64,000 bases of DNA from Cyathus striatus (taxonomy: Eukaryota > Basidiomycota > Agaricomycetes > Agaricales > Nidulariaceae). Positions 45,946 through 56,352 of this stretch are shown one piece after another; position 1 is the stretch's first letter; the number at the start of each line of letters is the position of its first letter. Position numbers and translations under genes: made by a program. The notes under the pieces were generated by a model that made no database searches, was not told where the DNA came from, and saw only the letters and a program-made list of their open reading frames with translations. The stretch lies in the NCBI GenBank assembly GCA_025738555.1, contig JAOVFP010000009.1, positions 2,046,001-2,110,000 on the forward strand. Reading direction: 5' to 3'.

Positions 45946-46669
45946 GATAAGTACTGGAAGGTGCCCATCAAATTGTGGAGTTTCTGGAAAATGTATATCC
46001 AATGCAAGAAACTAGACCAAGCTATGTATGCATTGATAAAGCATGTGTAGTCCTGAAATTTTTAATCAACTCCCATAATTGGAATATTTGGAAAGCCTCT
46101 ACAAGATTTGTTGTAGACTCTTATCACTATATTAATCACAGAGTGTCAGATTACTTATGTCGCACTTACTGCAATCCTAGTCCTTTGAATGGATCAGCAC
46201 CAAATCTAGTTGTTGTTGAGAGAGATATAGAGGGTAATGAGCATTATAAACGAGCATTTAATACTCAGGTATGTTTAATATGGTCTCATTTGCAATTTAT
46301 AACTATTTTTCATATAGGCATGTGAGCAACTAAATGCTTGGTTAGGGGGCTTTCAAAGTATACTTAATAGAATGACTGTGGATAACTTCAACTGGACATT
46401 GCATGCAATGCTTTTTATTCATACCCAAAGAGTTATTCAAAAACAAATCAACAAATACAAATTCAGTCAGAACAACAGGGAGGTGAGAATGGAATTGAGG
46501 AAGATGGAGTTGAAATTAATAGAGTTAATTAGGTTGCATGTATGCTAATGTAAAGATCTGTTAAAATAAATATATCAATTTAGTGTTAAAATTTGCAATT
46601 TCCTCCTTTCAGCAAACTAAGAATCTCACAGTTGCAACAGCATCTGCCTGCCTTTTTTGTACAGTTATA

Positions 46670-47236
46670 AGTTGATATAAAGTCCAGGTAGAGTACAGGT
46701 AGAATCCAGGTGAAGTACAGGTAATGAACATGTATTACATTAGTATGAAGTTGATATAAAGTTCAGGTAGAGTACAGGTGGAGTACAGGTAATGAACATG
46801 TATCACATTAGCATGAAGTAGATATAAAGTCCAGGTAGAGTCCAGGTAGAGTCCAGTTGGAGTCCAGGTAATGAACATGTATCACATTAGCATTAAGTTG
46901 ATATAAAGTTCAGGTAGAGTACAGGTAGAGTACAGGTAGAGTACAGGTGGAGTACAGGTAATGAACATGTATCACATTAACATGAAGTTGATATAAAGTC
47001 CAAGTAGAGTACAGGTAGAGTACAGGTAGAGTACATGTGGAGTACAGGTAATGAACATGTATCACATTAGCATGAAGTTGATATAAAGTCCAGGTAGTGT
47101 CCAGGTAGAGTCCAGGTGGAGTCCAGGTAGAGTCCAGGTAGAGTCCAGGTAGAGTTCAGAAGTCTACCTGGAGTCTACCTGGAAATCACATGTAGTCCAG
47201 GTAGACTTCTGGACTCTACCTGAAGTCCACCTGATT
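46670..47236. repeat. E4 right subterminal AGTCCAGGTAGAGT array
   Basis: Five copies of an 80-110 bp unit (TTGATATAAAGTCCAGGTAGAGTACAGG..AATGAACATGTATCACATTAG), then pure AGTCCAGGTAGAG units and their inversions up to the terminus. Confidence 0.92.
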
Positions 47237-47339
47237 TCGTGGAGGACCTCAATATACTGGAATTTTCATGCTCAATAGGTGAGTGTGCATGCTCAACTCA
47301 TGCTCATGTTTGTGTGTGCCTGGAATTTTCTTGCTGCCC

Positions 47340-48831
47340 CAATTTTCCTAGGTTCTGGAAAGTGGCTGCCAAATTATTCATGCTTACAAGTGTGTGAGGA
47401 TGCTCCTTTCCAAGAATCCTCTTGCTCATATCCAGCAGCTGAATCTGCCACTGCTCAGCATCTGCCCATTTCCCTAGGTTCTGGAAAGTGGCTGCCAAAT
47501 TATGCATGCTTACAAGTGTGTGAGGATGCTCCTTTCCAAGATCCTCTCATTCATATTCAGTACCTGAATCTGCAACTGCTCAGCATCTGCCCACTTTTCT
47601 AGATTCTGGAAAGTGCCTGCCAAATTATTCATGCTTGCAAGTGTGTGAGGATGCTCCTTTCCAAGAATTCTCTCACACATCTCCAGCACCCAAATCTGCA
47701 ACTGCCCAGCACCTGCCAATTTCCCTAGGTTCTGGAAAGTGTGTGCCAAATTACCCATGCTTATAAGTGTATCAGGATGCTCCTTTCCAAGAATATTTTC
47801 TCTTATATTCAGCACCTGAATCTGTAACTGCTCAGCATCTGCCCATTTTCCTATGTACTGATATGATATTGTAAGGTCATTAATTATTCCAAGCATAACA
47901 AACAGTCTAAAAATCATTTTTTGATTTATCTCTTCACTCACTTCTATGTACACTTGTTTAAAATGTTTCGAATCATTTGATATGATTTCAGCATTTTCTA
48001 CAAGATTCTCAAAGTGAATCTGTACAGTTTTTAATCTATATTCCTCTTCCAAGTTATATTTTCCATTATGATGCAGTAAAATAGCTGAAATTCTGAATAT
48101 ATCATCATAATAGTCTTTGTTGTTTATATTTTTGCCACTCTCTATGTTCTGTAGAAAGTGAGGTAGTAGAGCACTCATGTACATATATTCATTTGTAGTG
48201 TTCTCTGTTGAAACTGAGCTTACTATTACTGCTTTAGCATTTAGATTCCATAATTTTTTTTCATCAATAGATAATCTATCTTGACAATATGTATGCACCA
48301 GTGGATGTAGGCTGTACAATGATTGCTTTGTAGTTTTCTTTATTAATGAAAATGAAAGAAGCAGTTCAATACTCTCTGTAAAGAGCCAGTCATTCCATTC
48401 TCCAAGTTCATTCATGTTAAGTATTGTGACATCCATTATGGGTAGATATGATAGTATATCATCATCTTTGTACAACTCTTTATTTACTAAATAGTACTTT
48501 GCAGCTCTCTCAAATATTGATTCAGATATCTTTTCATAGTGGAAAAATGCACAGATGTTTAGAAGTATTATTGCATATTTTGCTACAGCTACACTGTCAT
48601 TCATTTCTTTGTCACTTGTCATTTCCTTTATCTTTTGAAATGAAATTTCCTAAGTTTTATACACTGTCTTGTCATATCCTGATGCACCTTTGAACTTTTC
48701 ATGATTCAAGATCTTAGGTCTGTATTTTTCATAATGTTTTATGAAATCAATGAATTCACATTGAACTTGAGCTATGTAAGCTCCAGCCATATCAATGGCT
48801 AATGGTAGATAATGCAAATTTTGGAGTCGTG
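47340..48831 (-). pseudogene. NB-ARC/TPR (NLR-like) gene, NB-ARC end to first TPRs
   Basis: At the right the frame opens in RLQNLHYLPLAIDMAGAYIAQ, the GLPLA-type end of an NB-ARC domain. Then YEKYRPKIL.., a winged-helix-like block (MNELGEWNDWLF..ELLLSFSLI..YSLHPLVHTYCQDRL), about 200 residues of helical linker, and four to five TPRs. P-loop and Walker B motifs are missing because the gene is cut at 48831 by the AATCAAT array. Defects are TAG at 48650-48652 (expected Trp) and a one-base deletion near 47541 that shifts the TPR frame. The rest is at 27752-28708 beyond E6. Confidence 0.85.
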
Positions 48832-48835
48832 GCTA

Positions 48836-49590
48836 TCAATTTGATTGATCACTCTCACTAAGCTGTTGGAGGGCAAACTGTTTAGTGAGTGAGAGTTTAT
48901 TGAATCCAAATAAAATCATACTTGAAATCAATCAATCAAATCAATCCTTTTGTAATTATAAATCAATCCCAGTTCAATGAGAAATCATTAGAAATCATTA
49001 GAGTGAAATCAATAACAATTAAAAATAAATAAATGAGAAATAAATGTGCAATCAATGAGAAATCAATCAAAAATCAGTCAAAAATCAATGAATAACTCGA
49101 AATTGTTAGGTACCCAACTACATGATATACTAAATACTAGGGTGGTTAACAATATAGATATACTTACTTTATCTACTAGACCATGAGTCCTTTTCCAACA
49201 AGAAAACTTTTCTCTATATTATACATATCTGGAGAGTGAAATCAATGTTGAAATCAATCATTTGTACTTAGTTCAAATTGCTTTTCAAAATGAAATCATT
49301 GCTGAAATCAATCCTTTTGGACTTTGTAGTATTATTGGTACAAGTTTGAAATCATTGGGGAGATCAATGTAAATTCCTAGGGAAATCAATGCTAAAATCA
49401 ATGTTATTTCATAGGGAAATCACTGCAGAAATCAAAGGGAGATCAATAGGAAATCAATGCTACAATCAATGTTATTTCATAGGGAAATCATTGCTGAAAC
49501 CAGTGATAGTTCAATGTAAAATTAATGGGAAATCAATGTTATATTATAGGGAGATCATTGTTGGAATCAATGAGAAATAAATAGGTGATA
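48836..49590. repeat. AATCAATG / GAAATCA(A/T) array
   Basis: Degenerate AGGGAAATCAATG and GAAATCAATC units, with an inverted stretch at the start (ATCAATTTGATTGATCA). It truncates the NB-ARC gene and is probably the subterminal array of another element whose ends I could not fix. Confidence 0.85.
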
Positions 49591-49599
49591 AATGCGAAG

Positions 49600-50300
49600 A
49601 GTACATTTGGTAAGATTTTCAGTGTAGAATAAGTGTGTAATTGATGGATACATGAGTGTATATCAAAAATAAATTAGAATGATTTTGGGAATACTAAGAG
49701 AATTAGAGAGTGGGTATGTGTAGAATACATAATTAGATGATGTGAATTGATATTTGAAATTTTGGAGTAGGAGAGTTGATATATATGTAGTGTAAGTAGT
49801 ATGGATTAATTGATGTGTAAATATTGATGTGTAAATATTGATGGGTATTAGAATTTAGATAGGTAAAAAGAGAAAATGGGATGTAAGGTGTATAATATAT
49901 GTGTGTAATTGATGAGGGTATTCAGAGAGTTGATATCATATTAGTGTATAAATTGATATTTGGGGTAGATGAAATATTCAGAGAGATAGATTGATAATGT
50001 AATTTATGTATAAATGGTGATGGGTGTGATATGATAATGTATAATATTGAATATACATATATTTCTCACAGGTAGAGCAGGGGGGTGTAGATATAAACTA
50101 CATGGGTAGATATATGCCTCATGGGTTAGCAGGGGGTTTGGGGGGTGCAACCCCTCAAGAAGAAAAAAGCAGGGGTCTGGGGGCACAGCCCCTCAGCCAA
50201 AAGAACTGGGATTAAGAAGCAGGGGGTCTGGGGGGTGCAGCCCCACAGCAAGCTGTCATCTATGTGGAGCAGAGGAGGGAGCTGACAGGCTCCCGTACCT
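49600..50300. other. AT-rich DNA ending in GCAGGGGGTCTGGGGGGTGC repeats
   Basis: TTGATG(A)/TGTGTAATTGATG-rich sequence up to 50040, then three copies (50128, 50170, 50219) of a GC-rich unit GCAGGGG(G)TCTGGGGG..GCAGCCCC. No gene. Confidence 0.7.
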
Positions 50301-50572
50301 GTAGCGGAGCATGGGTGTAAAGCTTGTAATACTATTAACAGCCATGTTCTCAGAATCTTCCTTTTGTGAACTCTATTTGCTACTTATGGACATAAATTGC
50401 TTAGAAATGCCCCTCGGTTCACACATGAGCTTCATCAGGTTCTATCTATCAGCAGTGAGTGTGGAGAACATGTCCATGTGGTAAATTCGTGATCTTCCTG
50501 GGCTTAATTCGATGACAGTGGCATCCAATAAATTTCCGATATTAACTCATGCTCCTTGAGGGAACAGTCGAT

Positions 50573-50639
50573 GGGTCTTATTTGATTAGGTTATAGAAGC
50601 AGATCAGAAGAAAGAACCTCTTTTAAGTGCCTATAAAAC
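50573..50639 (+). repeat. Dispersed repeat, copy 2 of 3
   Basis: Starts GGGTCTTATTTGATTAGGTT; aligns over 67 bp with 4013-4079, including ATCAGAA(G/T)AAAGAA and TTAAG(T/C)GCC(T/C)ATAAA. Confidence 0.75.
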
Positions 50640-52470
50640 ATATTATTAAGCTTGTGAAGGTCTCATGCATCTTTATAAATTCAAAGTGTCAGTTTTCGTC
50701 ACAGGAGTGTCACAGCGCTCAGGTACTCCCTGAGCGATACCCGCCAAGCCATAGTGCAGCAAGCGCCCTTCCCCCTGATTCTCACAATGCTGTGAGTCTA
50801 ATAACTGGTATTCTACTTAATTAATATATCATCAGATGACATAGGACAGTTTCTGTGCTATCTCTGATTTCTATAATTCTTAATTAAGAGTATAAGAGTC
50901 AATTGTAGCAGTGTGCCCATAGTAAATTATAGTAGCTCCAATGCACTGTCACAAATACCCCATGTATAAATAGCGGGAAAGGTGAAAAGCAAGTAGGACA
51001 GTGAGGTAGTTATGGGAGGAAGAATACAACTTGATAATGGCATAGTAAGTACTTAAAGTTTACCATCTGAAGAATAGTGTAATGATCATGATATAACAAC
51101 ATCAACTAATCATTCATAGTACATACATATTGTTTATTATATTTGTTGAACATGTAGAGGTTTCTATCTCGTATCTTACATTTACATACTTATACATGGT
51201 AGTGCCGTGATCTGATTCCTTGTGAATGCATTCCTAATTTATAAATTACTAAGTTGTTATGTCAAACATGATGAAGGTTTCACTGTCAGTCTACTAAGAG
51301 ACCTCTGGGCCTATATCACAGACAGCCCTCCTGAACAGTTCTGCTGAATGCTAATAAATAGTACAGGGGCACTTAAACTCTCCAGGAGATGATTTCCTCT
51401 AGCTATGTCTTTGGCCCTGATGGTGTGCGTGGTGGGATCATGCAATGGTTTTGTGGATAATAAGACCTTGACTCGGAAGATATAGTGAGTTTCATTGAGC
51501 TTGAGTCGATAACTTTTGCTTATTATTATACCTCACTTATTTTGTACTTTCCTTCAGTAGGCTATAGGTTCCCAAGAGATGAAAGAATCCCCCCTACCAG
51601 TGCAGAATCCGACTTTTGCGCCGACTCATTGATGCATTCTCCTCTGGAAATCTATATAATAATTCATTTTGCACATGTACCTGCATTTAGTAGATTGTCC
51701 CTCAAAATGTAGTAGAGAGGGACCCCCTTAGATCGATCTATACACATGGAATAAGTAAGATATATTATTTATCATGTGTATAGTAATACAACAACTTGAA
51801 TCGACTTGTATGTCACTGACTCATTATGTGCACTGGTATTCTAGTATCTATTTGAGTGTGGTTACTAGTATTAAGTACTCTGAAATGAATAGAGGTAGCG
51901 TGTCTACTGTACACGTGTAATTATATGCATTCATGGTACTCAACACTAGTATTCCAGTCAACTCCATGACTACACTATCTTCATTAACTCCAAATTATTG
52001 CATACTATCTACTTGTTAATATTCAAAGCTGGCTAAGAAGCTGCGACAAATTGAGCATCCAAGTGGACAATTTGGGTGACACATCTCCTAGTTTTCAGAG
52101 TTGGTCCTAGTAGGTAGATAATACCAGTACTATTACCAACATATTGCCATGGTACTCATATGTACATCTACATTTACAAACTTTAATTGAAATATGTAAG
52201 TAGCCACCAATTTGCACCAATTATGTGTAAACATACTTGAATAACTCCAAAATGAAATGGGGGTGAAGATTGGCGAAGAGTGCAAAACTTCAGTATTCAA
52301 TGACCGCAAAATGGCAGAGTAGCTGAGTATGCCTTGAGCGCATCAATATCCTAACTTGGAGTCACACACTTGAAGCTTCTGTCATGTACAAGGAAATTTC
52401 CTATTGGCTGGAAGGTTTTATAATAAACGTACAGTATGCATTCCGAAATGGGATGGAGGATCATACCCCT

Positions 52471-52515
52471 CTGCTTCTTTAACCTAATCGAATAAGACCC
52501 ATTGAGTGTGGACTC
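52471..52515 (-). repeat. Dispersed repeat, copy 3 of 3
   Basis: On the minus strand AGTCCACACTCAATGGGTCTTATTC.. matches 3999-4042, including the AGTCCACACTC before copy 1. Confidence 0.7.
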
Positions 52516-55029
52516 CATGCTCCTTCACCACACTTCGATCTTCAGAGTACGGTGAGAGCCTGTAAGACAAATCCTGTGGGACAATTTAAATGGAATGTGG
52601 ATAACACAACTGACTTCAATCACATCCATGGTGTGGTTGAACCATGGTGGTATCCCAGGTAGCATCTATACAACCTCTGCAATGCACTGACTAAAGTAGC
52701 CAATTATCAAAGCCCACAACTCAAGCCTCTGATCTACAGAATGATTGGTACTTGGTCCAGAAGCTGATGTGGGATTAACACATTCAATGGTGAAGCTGCC
52801 ATATGTTTGGACTCTTACGGTGCATGTAGAGGCAATACAGATAGTAGCTGGAAACTACATTGTATTCTATGCACCAGCCTTCACTTCTCTCAAGTGCATC
52901 GGTGCCCACCTATCAAAGTACAAAGTTCGAGACCTACAAAGAAAGTAAATTTGCAGTTAAAATCATTCGGTAGTGTGGAGGCATACCTGTATTTGGTGCA
53001 GGCGAAGTTTGGAGTTATGTAGGTGTGTTGCTCACTATGCTTATAGTGTCTGGTGCTAACTTCTCCTGGAGGGCATAGTCTTCTTTAGCACACTATACTA
53101 CTAAATGCCATGCCCATTGTCAAGTCACGGATGGGAAATGCAGGAAATTCTACCTCGTCATCACACATTGACCAACATCTGGCCTATCATCATCTCCATC
53201 CACCCTCAATTCCAGACACATATTGCATCAATCCTTATGCGTCGTCCAGAGCCCCACTTACAGCTCGCTGAAACGAACTCACTGCTCCAAGTGTACCCCC
53301 TAAATGCTTCAACTCCAACTGAGCAGTAGCAATGTAGATGTGCTGTGTATTTAGGTGACATAGTTCTGAATCACTTTCTCAATCTCGATTTCGGGGCTTG
53401 TTGACTGGTGATGGTGGAGATGTAGGCAGGGCTGGAACGTGTAAGGGAGAAGTGGCTTGCATGCAGGTGGGGTGTATGTTGTTGCATAATCTCACTGGGG
53501 AAGGTGCTCGCCTGGTGCATGCGGGGCATTGTTCAGCATGTTGCCTCAATCTGGTAGGGGGGTGGTTGTTGGCATCCTGTCGTTAGGACGGTAGTGGGTG
53601 GTGGTGTGATGGCTGCTGAAGCACATATATGCATGGTGGGCATTGGATATGGATAGGACAGTACCCTGGTTGCTATGCTAGTATACACTCATAGACACAA
53701 CAGAGGGTTGGGCGCATTTGTCCGAAGATACATCAGACAGGTGTTGGGAGCATAACCAAGAAGTTGATGAAGTTAAACGGAAAGAGTGGTATTCTGCTCA
53801 GTATTCAATGTGCATGAAAGGGCAGGCTGTCCCCAGGGTCGGGGGTGGGTGCCCTGTCGAACAACATTGGGTCTGCAGGGCTGTCTTCCACCTGGGTATG
53901 GGGAACATTGTTGTGATTGGTACACAGTGCATCATAAGCTGCCTTGTTTCATCTTCCTTGTGACCGCCAAATCTTCATTGAAGTAAGTAGTCCATACCAC
54001 CAACAAGCCACCATCTGAGTTAATCCCAACTGTGCATGGACATCCCACATCCTCGGAATGCCAGATCACCCCATATGTCATCCACACGCCTGCAAGACAC
54101 ACTCTGTGTCAAGTATGCAACACTCAACACCCCTCCTAGCAGCCACGAAGTCGCAGCCTGCGCTCGAGTCGAAGCCTACAATATGCGGATTCTGAAGCAT
54201 GGTTATGGTGGCGATGACAGCATCATTGGGGTGATAACAGTTCAACATATCATACTAGATTGACATGAGATCTGGGAGATGAAGCTGTAGGCGTGTAGAG
54301 CTTGAGACGACTGGGCAGTGAGATGTGCATGTAGGGTGATGTGGCACTTGTTCGAGTTCATCCACTTGGTGACGCGTTACACGAGGTATGAGGAGGGAGA
54401 CGCCGCATACCGTCAAACTCCACATTGAGAATGCATGAATGGTGAGCATATATCAATCTGCAAGGCTGATACTGTGAATACATGTACCATATGTGTCGAA
54501 ATGAGAGTCATGCTTCATCGCCAGCATGGTTCGGAGAATGCTGTAATGTTGGTGAGAAGTCCTGGGCGCGACACCGTGGTATCCATCAAATAAACCTGTG
54601 TCTCCATGCAAAGAAAACCCCAGTAATATTGAAGCACCTTTGTTGCAGCTAGATGGCAGACATGCGTCGAGAGAGTTCGAGAGTTGACACCAGTTATAAC
54701 TTGTAGGATAACTACATCATGGGAAGAGGGGAATGGGTTGTGTTGGTTCGATTGACCTCATGGGTTGATACCATAGTGGCTGCGGGACGCAAACTCGAGT
54801 GCAAACCACAACATCTGGCCAGTCTAGCTTGGAGGGAACCAAGAGAGAGACAAAGGTCTTCGACTCCAGCTGGGAGGTGGCACGTGACCTTTTTCCTCAG
54901 TACCACCACCCAGCAGAAATCCCAGCAAGGCCTACTCGTGCAGAGGCTTCGTCAAATTTCTTCAAATTAATACATTAGAGATCCAAACCAAACAACTAGT
55001 GTTTAGAGTGGTATATACACTGACAGGAA

Positions 55030-55968
55030 ATGGCTAGGATCATGAGAGACCCATCAAATGACACATGTCCAGACTACCAAGACAATGCATTCCAGGTGGT
55101 GCGGGATGCCCTCATGGCAGGACCAGGCCAGCAAGGAGGAACAGAAGATGAGGTAGTACAGAGACTGGAGGAGATGTGGCAAGAGGCCCAGCAGAACAGG
55201 ATTTAGGCTTGGGAAGCACAGGTACATGAAGACAAGATGGAACAAAGGAGGGTAGAAGAGCAACAACAGCTAGGTGAGGCACAACAGCAATAGCAGGAAG
55301 GGGTCAGACAGCAAAGACAAGACCATAGCGAGGGAGAACATGAAGAGGCAGAGGGCCTGCAGCCAAGGAAAGCAAAGCCAATAGTTTTTAATGCAGGGCG
55401 AGGGATAGCCACAGTACCAGCCCATAGGCCTGCACAATATGCAGTCAACAAAATATGGGCACAAGCATATGTGGAGATGGACTACTTCACAAGACAGGGA
55501 TGTATGTGCACCTCAGAAGGCTCAATTTCAAGTACAACAGACACACTGGGAATAACCAATTAGAATGGTCAAATTGCACTTAAAGTGATAGCAACAGTAA
55601 ACCCATTGAAGAACATAAGGCAAGACAATCAACTGACATGGGGAGAAGTAAGTCAAGCTTGACATACATTGTTGTGAACAATGGAAGGTATGGGCATGAT
55701 GGTATGGCCCAAGGAAGTAATGGAATCCTTTGCAGACTTCTTCACAGGGTTAGATGAACACCCAACAAGGGAAGAGGAGTACAGAGATGAAGCAGTGGTG
55801 GAGTACCAAGCACAGGCCAGAAAAGAGTGGCATGAGTTGCAATTGAGAAGAGAGGGCATGAATTTAGTGCTTATCAATAACCTATTGTTGAAGAACATTC
55901 AACAAGAGCTGATGTTGAAGAAGGGAGCAGAGCATATTCGTGAGGTCAGGAATTATCTATTTGGATAG
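55030..55968 (+). pseudogene. Gag-like ORF of a DIRS-like retroelement
   Basis: One frame from ATG 55030 (MARIMRDPSNDT) to 55968, interrupted by TAG at 55204, 55291, 55561 and TGA at 55660 and 55675. The first half is a Gln/Glu-rich coiled-coil-like region (EDEVVQRLEEMWQEAQQNR, QQQLGEAQQQ). It is followed by YFTRQG and a helical region KEVMESFADFFTGLDEHP. Position directly upstream of the RT frame and the coiled-coil composition suggest the structural protein; no zinc knuckle was seen. Confidence 0.6.
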
Positions 55969-56352
55969 CAGGATATCACTGATGGGTGTTCTCTACCATT
56001 TTAAAGTCATACACCCACCAAAACCAAAAATATGGCCAAAAACACAATGCAGACATGGTATTATACCAATGTGGATACAGCTTAATGCCAATGCAGTATG
56101 GCATTATGCCAGAATAACAATATGGTGTCACAATTGGGGGATGGGCACTCCAACCACATCACATTGAATGGCGAAAACAGATAGACAACATAGCTACAAG
56201 GGCAGCACAAATGCTGCTAGAAACCCCAAGAAAATGAAGGGGAAGAGATAGGTCAAGATCAGCATCACCAAAAAGGAGAAGGGTGGCCTCAGGACATAAG
56301 CAGCAGAGAAGAAGGAGCCCATCACAATCCCCAAGCAGAGAAGGGCAAAAGA

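Larger units (their letters stand above)
38906..45956 (+). mobile_element. E5: non-autonomous KDZ-family element, TSD GAAGGTGC
   Basis: Flanked by GAAGGTGC at 38898-38905 and 45957-45964. Starts GAGGTCTTTACTCTCCCCCA; complement of its end CAGTACTTATCCCTCCCCCA. Both ends carry TTCACGTGAA arrays (38925-39215, 45675-45945), then a tRNA-like unit and GC-rich DNA on the left. Foldback F (40696-45254) is inserted inside, so E5 proper is about 2.5 kb. No gene. Confidence 0.93.
37089..46548 (+). pseudogene. Gene B2: CxC5/CxC6 KDZ-type transposase, split by E5
   Basis: Coding parts are 37089-38905 and 45957-46548, with E5 between codons KSEG(A) and HQIVEF; removing it restores the frame. The N-terminus has a hydrophobic run (TICVLLSFIPQVNAV) as in B1. 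CxC5-type: LLIGPARITCSTPEKPC..VTLIRGIKLYENAQ, GFCTKCEAIYYADHKSL. CxC6-type: GPNHCAYQNC..TGVFCLRHE. C-terminal: CVETICAPCGVVIAWTKF, YVCIDKACVVLKF, FVVDSYHYINH, FNTQ/ACEQLNAWLGGF, with the intron 46269-46317 at the same place as in B1; stop TAA 46546-46548. TGA replaces expected arginine at 38580-38582 and 38673-38675. Known: such clusters accompany KDZ transposases. Inferred: the tail is the catalytic core. Confidence 0.83.
31584..47259 (+). mobile_element. E4: KDZ-type transposon carrying genes A2 and B2, TSD GAATTTTC
   Basis: Flanked by GAATTTTC at 31576-31583 and 47260-47267. The start GACGTCATTGCAGTCCCCCA and the complement of its end, CAGTATATTGAGGTCCTCCA, are degenerate inverted ends of the E-family type, ending in ACTG. 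Order from the left: CAGGTGGACTTC repeats, tRNA-like unit, GC-rich hairpin array, palindromes, gene A2, gene B2, CAGGTAGAGTCC repeats. It contains E5 inside B2; without it E4 is about 8.6 kb. This is the best-preserved full-length copy in the window. Confidence 0.87.
28709..47339. mobile_element. E6: element inserted in the TPR gene, TSD CAATTTTC
   Basis: The left end reads TGGGCACATAGAAAATTCCA and the complement of the right end GGGCAGCAAGAAAATTCCAG. Both share GAAAATTCCAGGC and are flanked by CAATTTTC (28701-28708; 47340-47347). E6's own sequence is 28709-31583 plus 47260-47339, about 2.95 kb, mostly a TGAGCATGAGTGTAA minisatellite. The rest is E4 and its nested insertions. Excision restores the TPR frame. 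Its ends differ from the E1-E5 type and no gene is visible, so its class is unknown. Confidence 0.8.
50301..55025. other. Unrecognised stretch
   Basis: I see no supported gene in 4.7 kb. Dispersed-repeat copies lie at 50573-50639 (plus) and 52471-52515 (minus), in inverted arrangement about 1.9 kb apart. CpG is commoner between 53 and 55 kb than in the flanks, and short frames there have no family match I can name. Confidence 0.55.
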
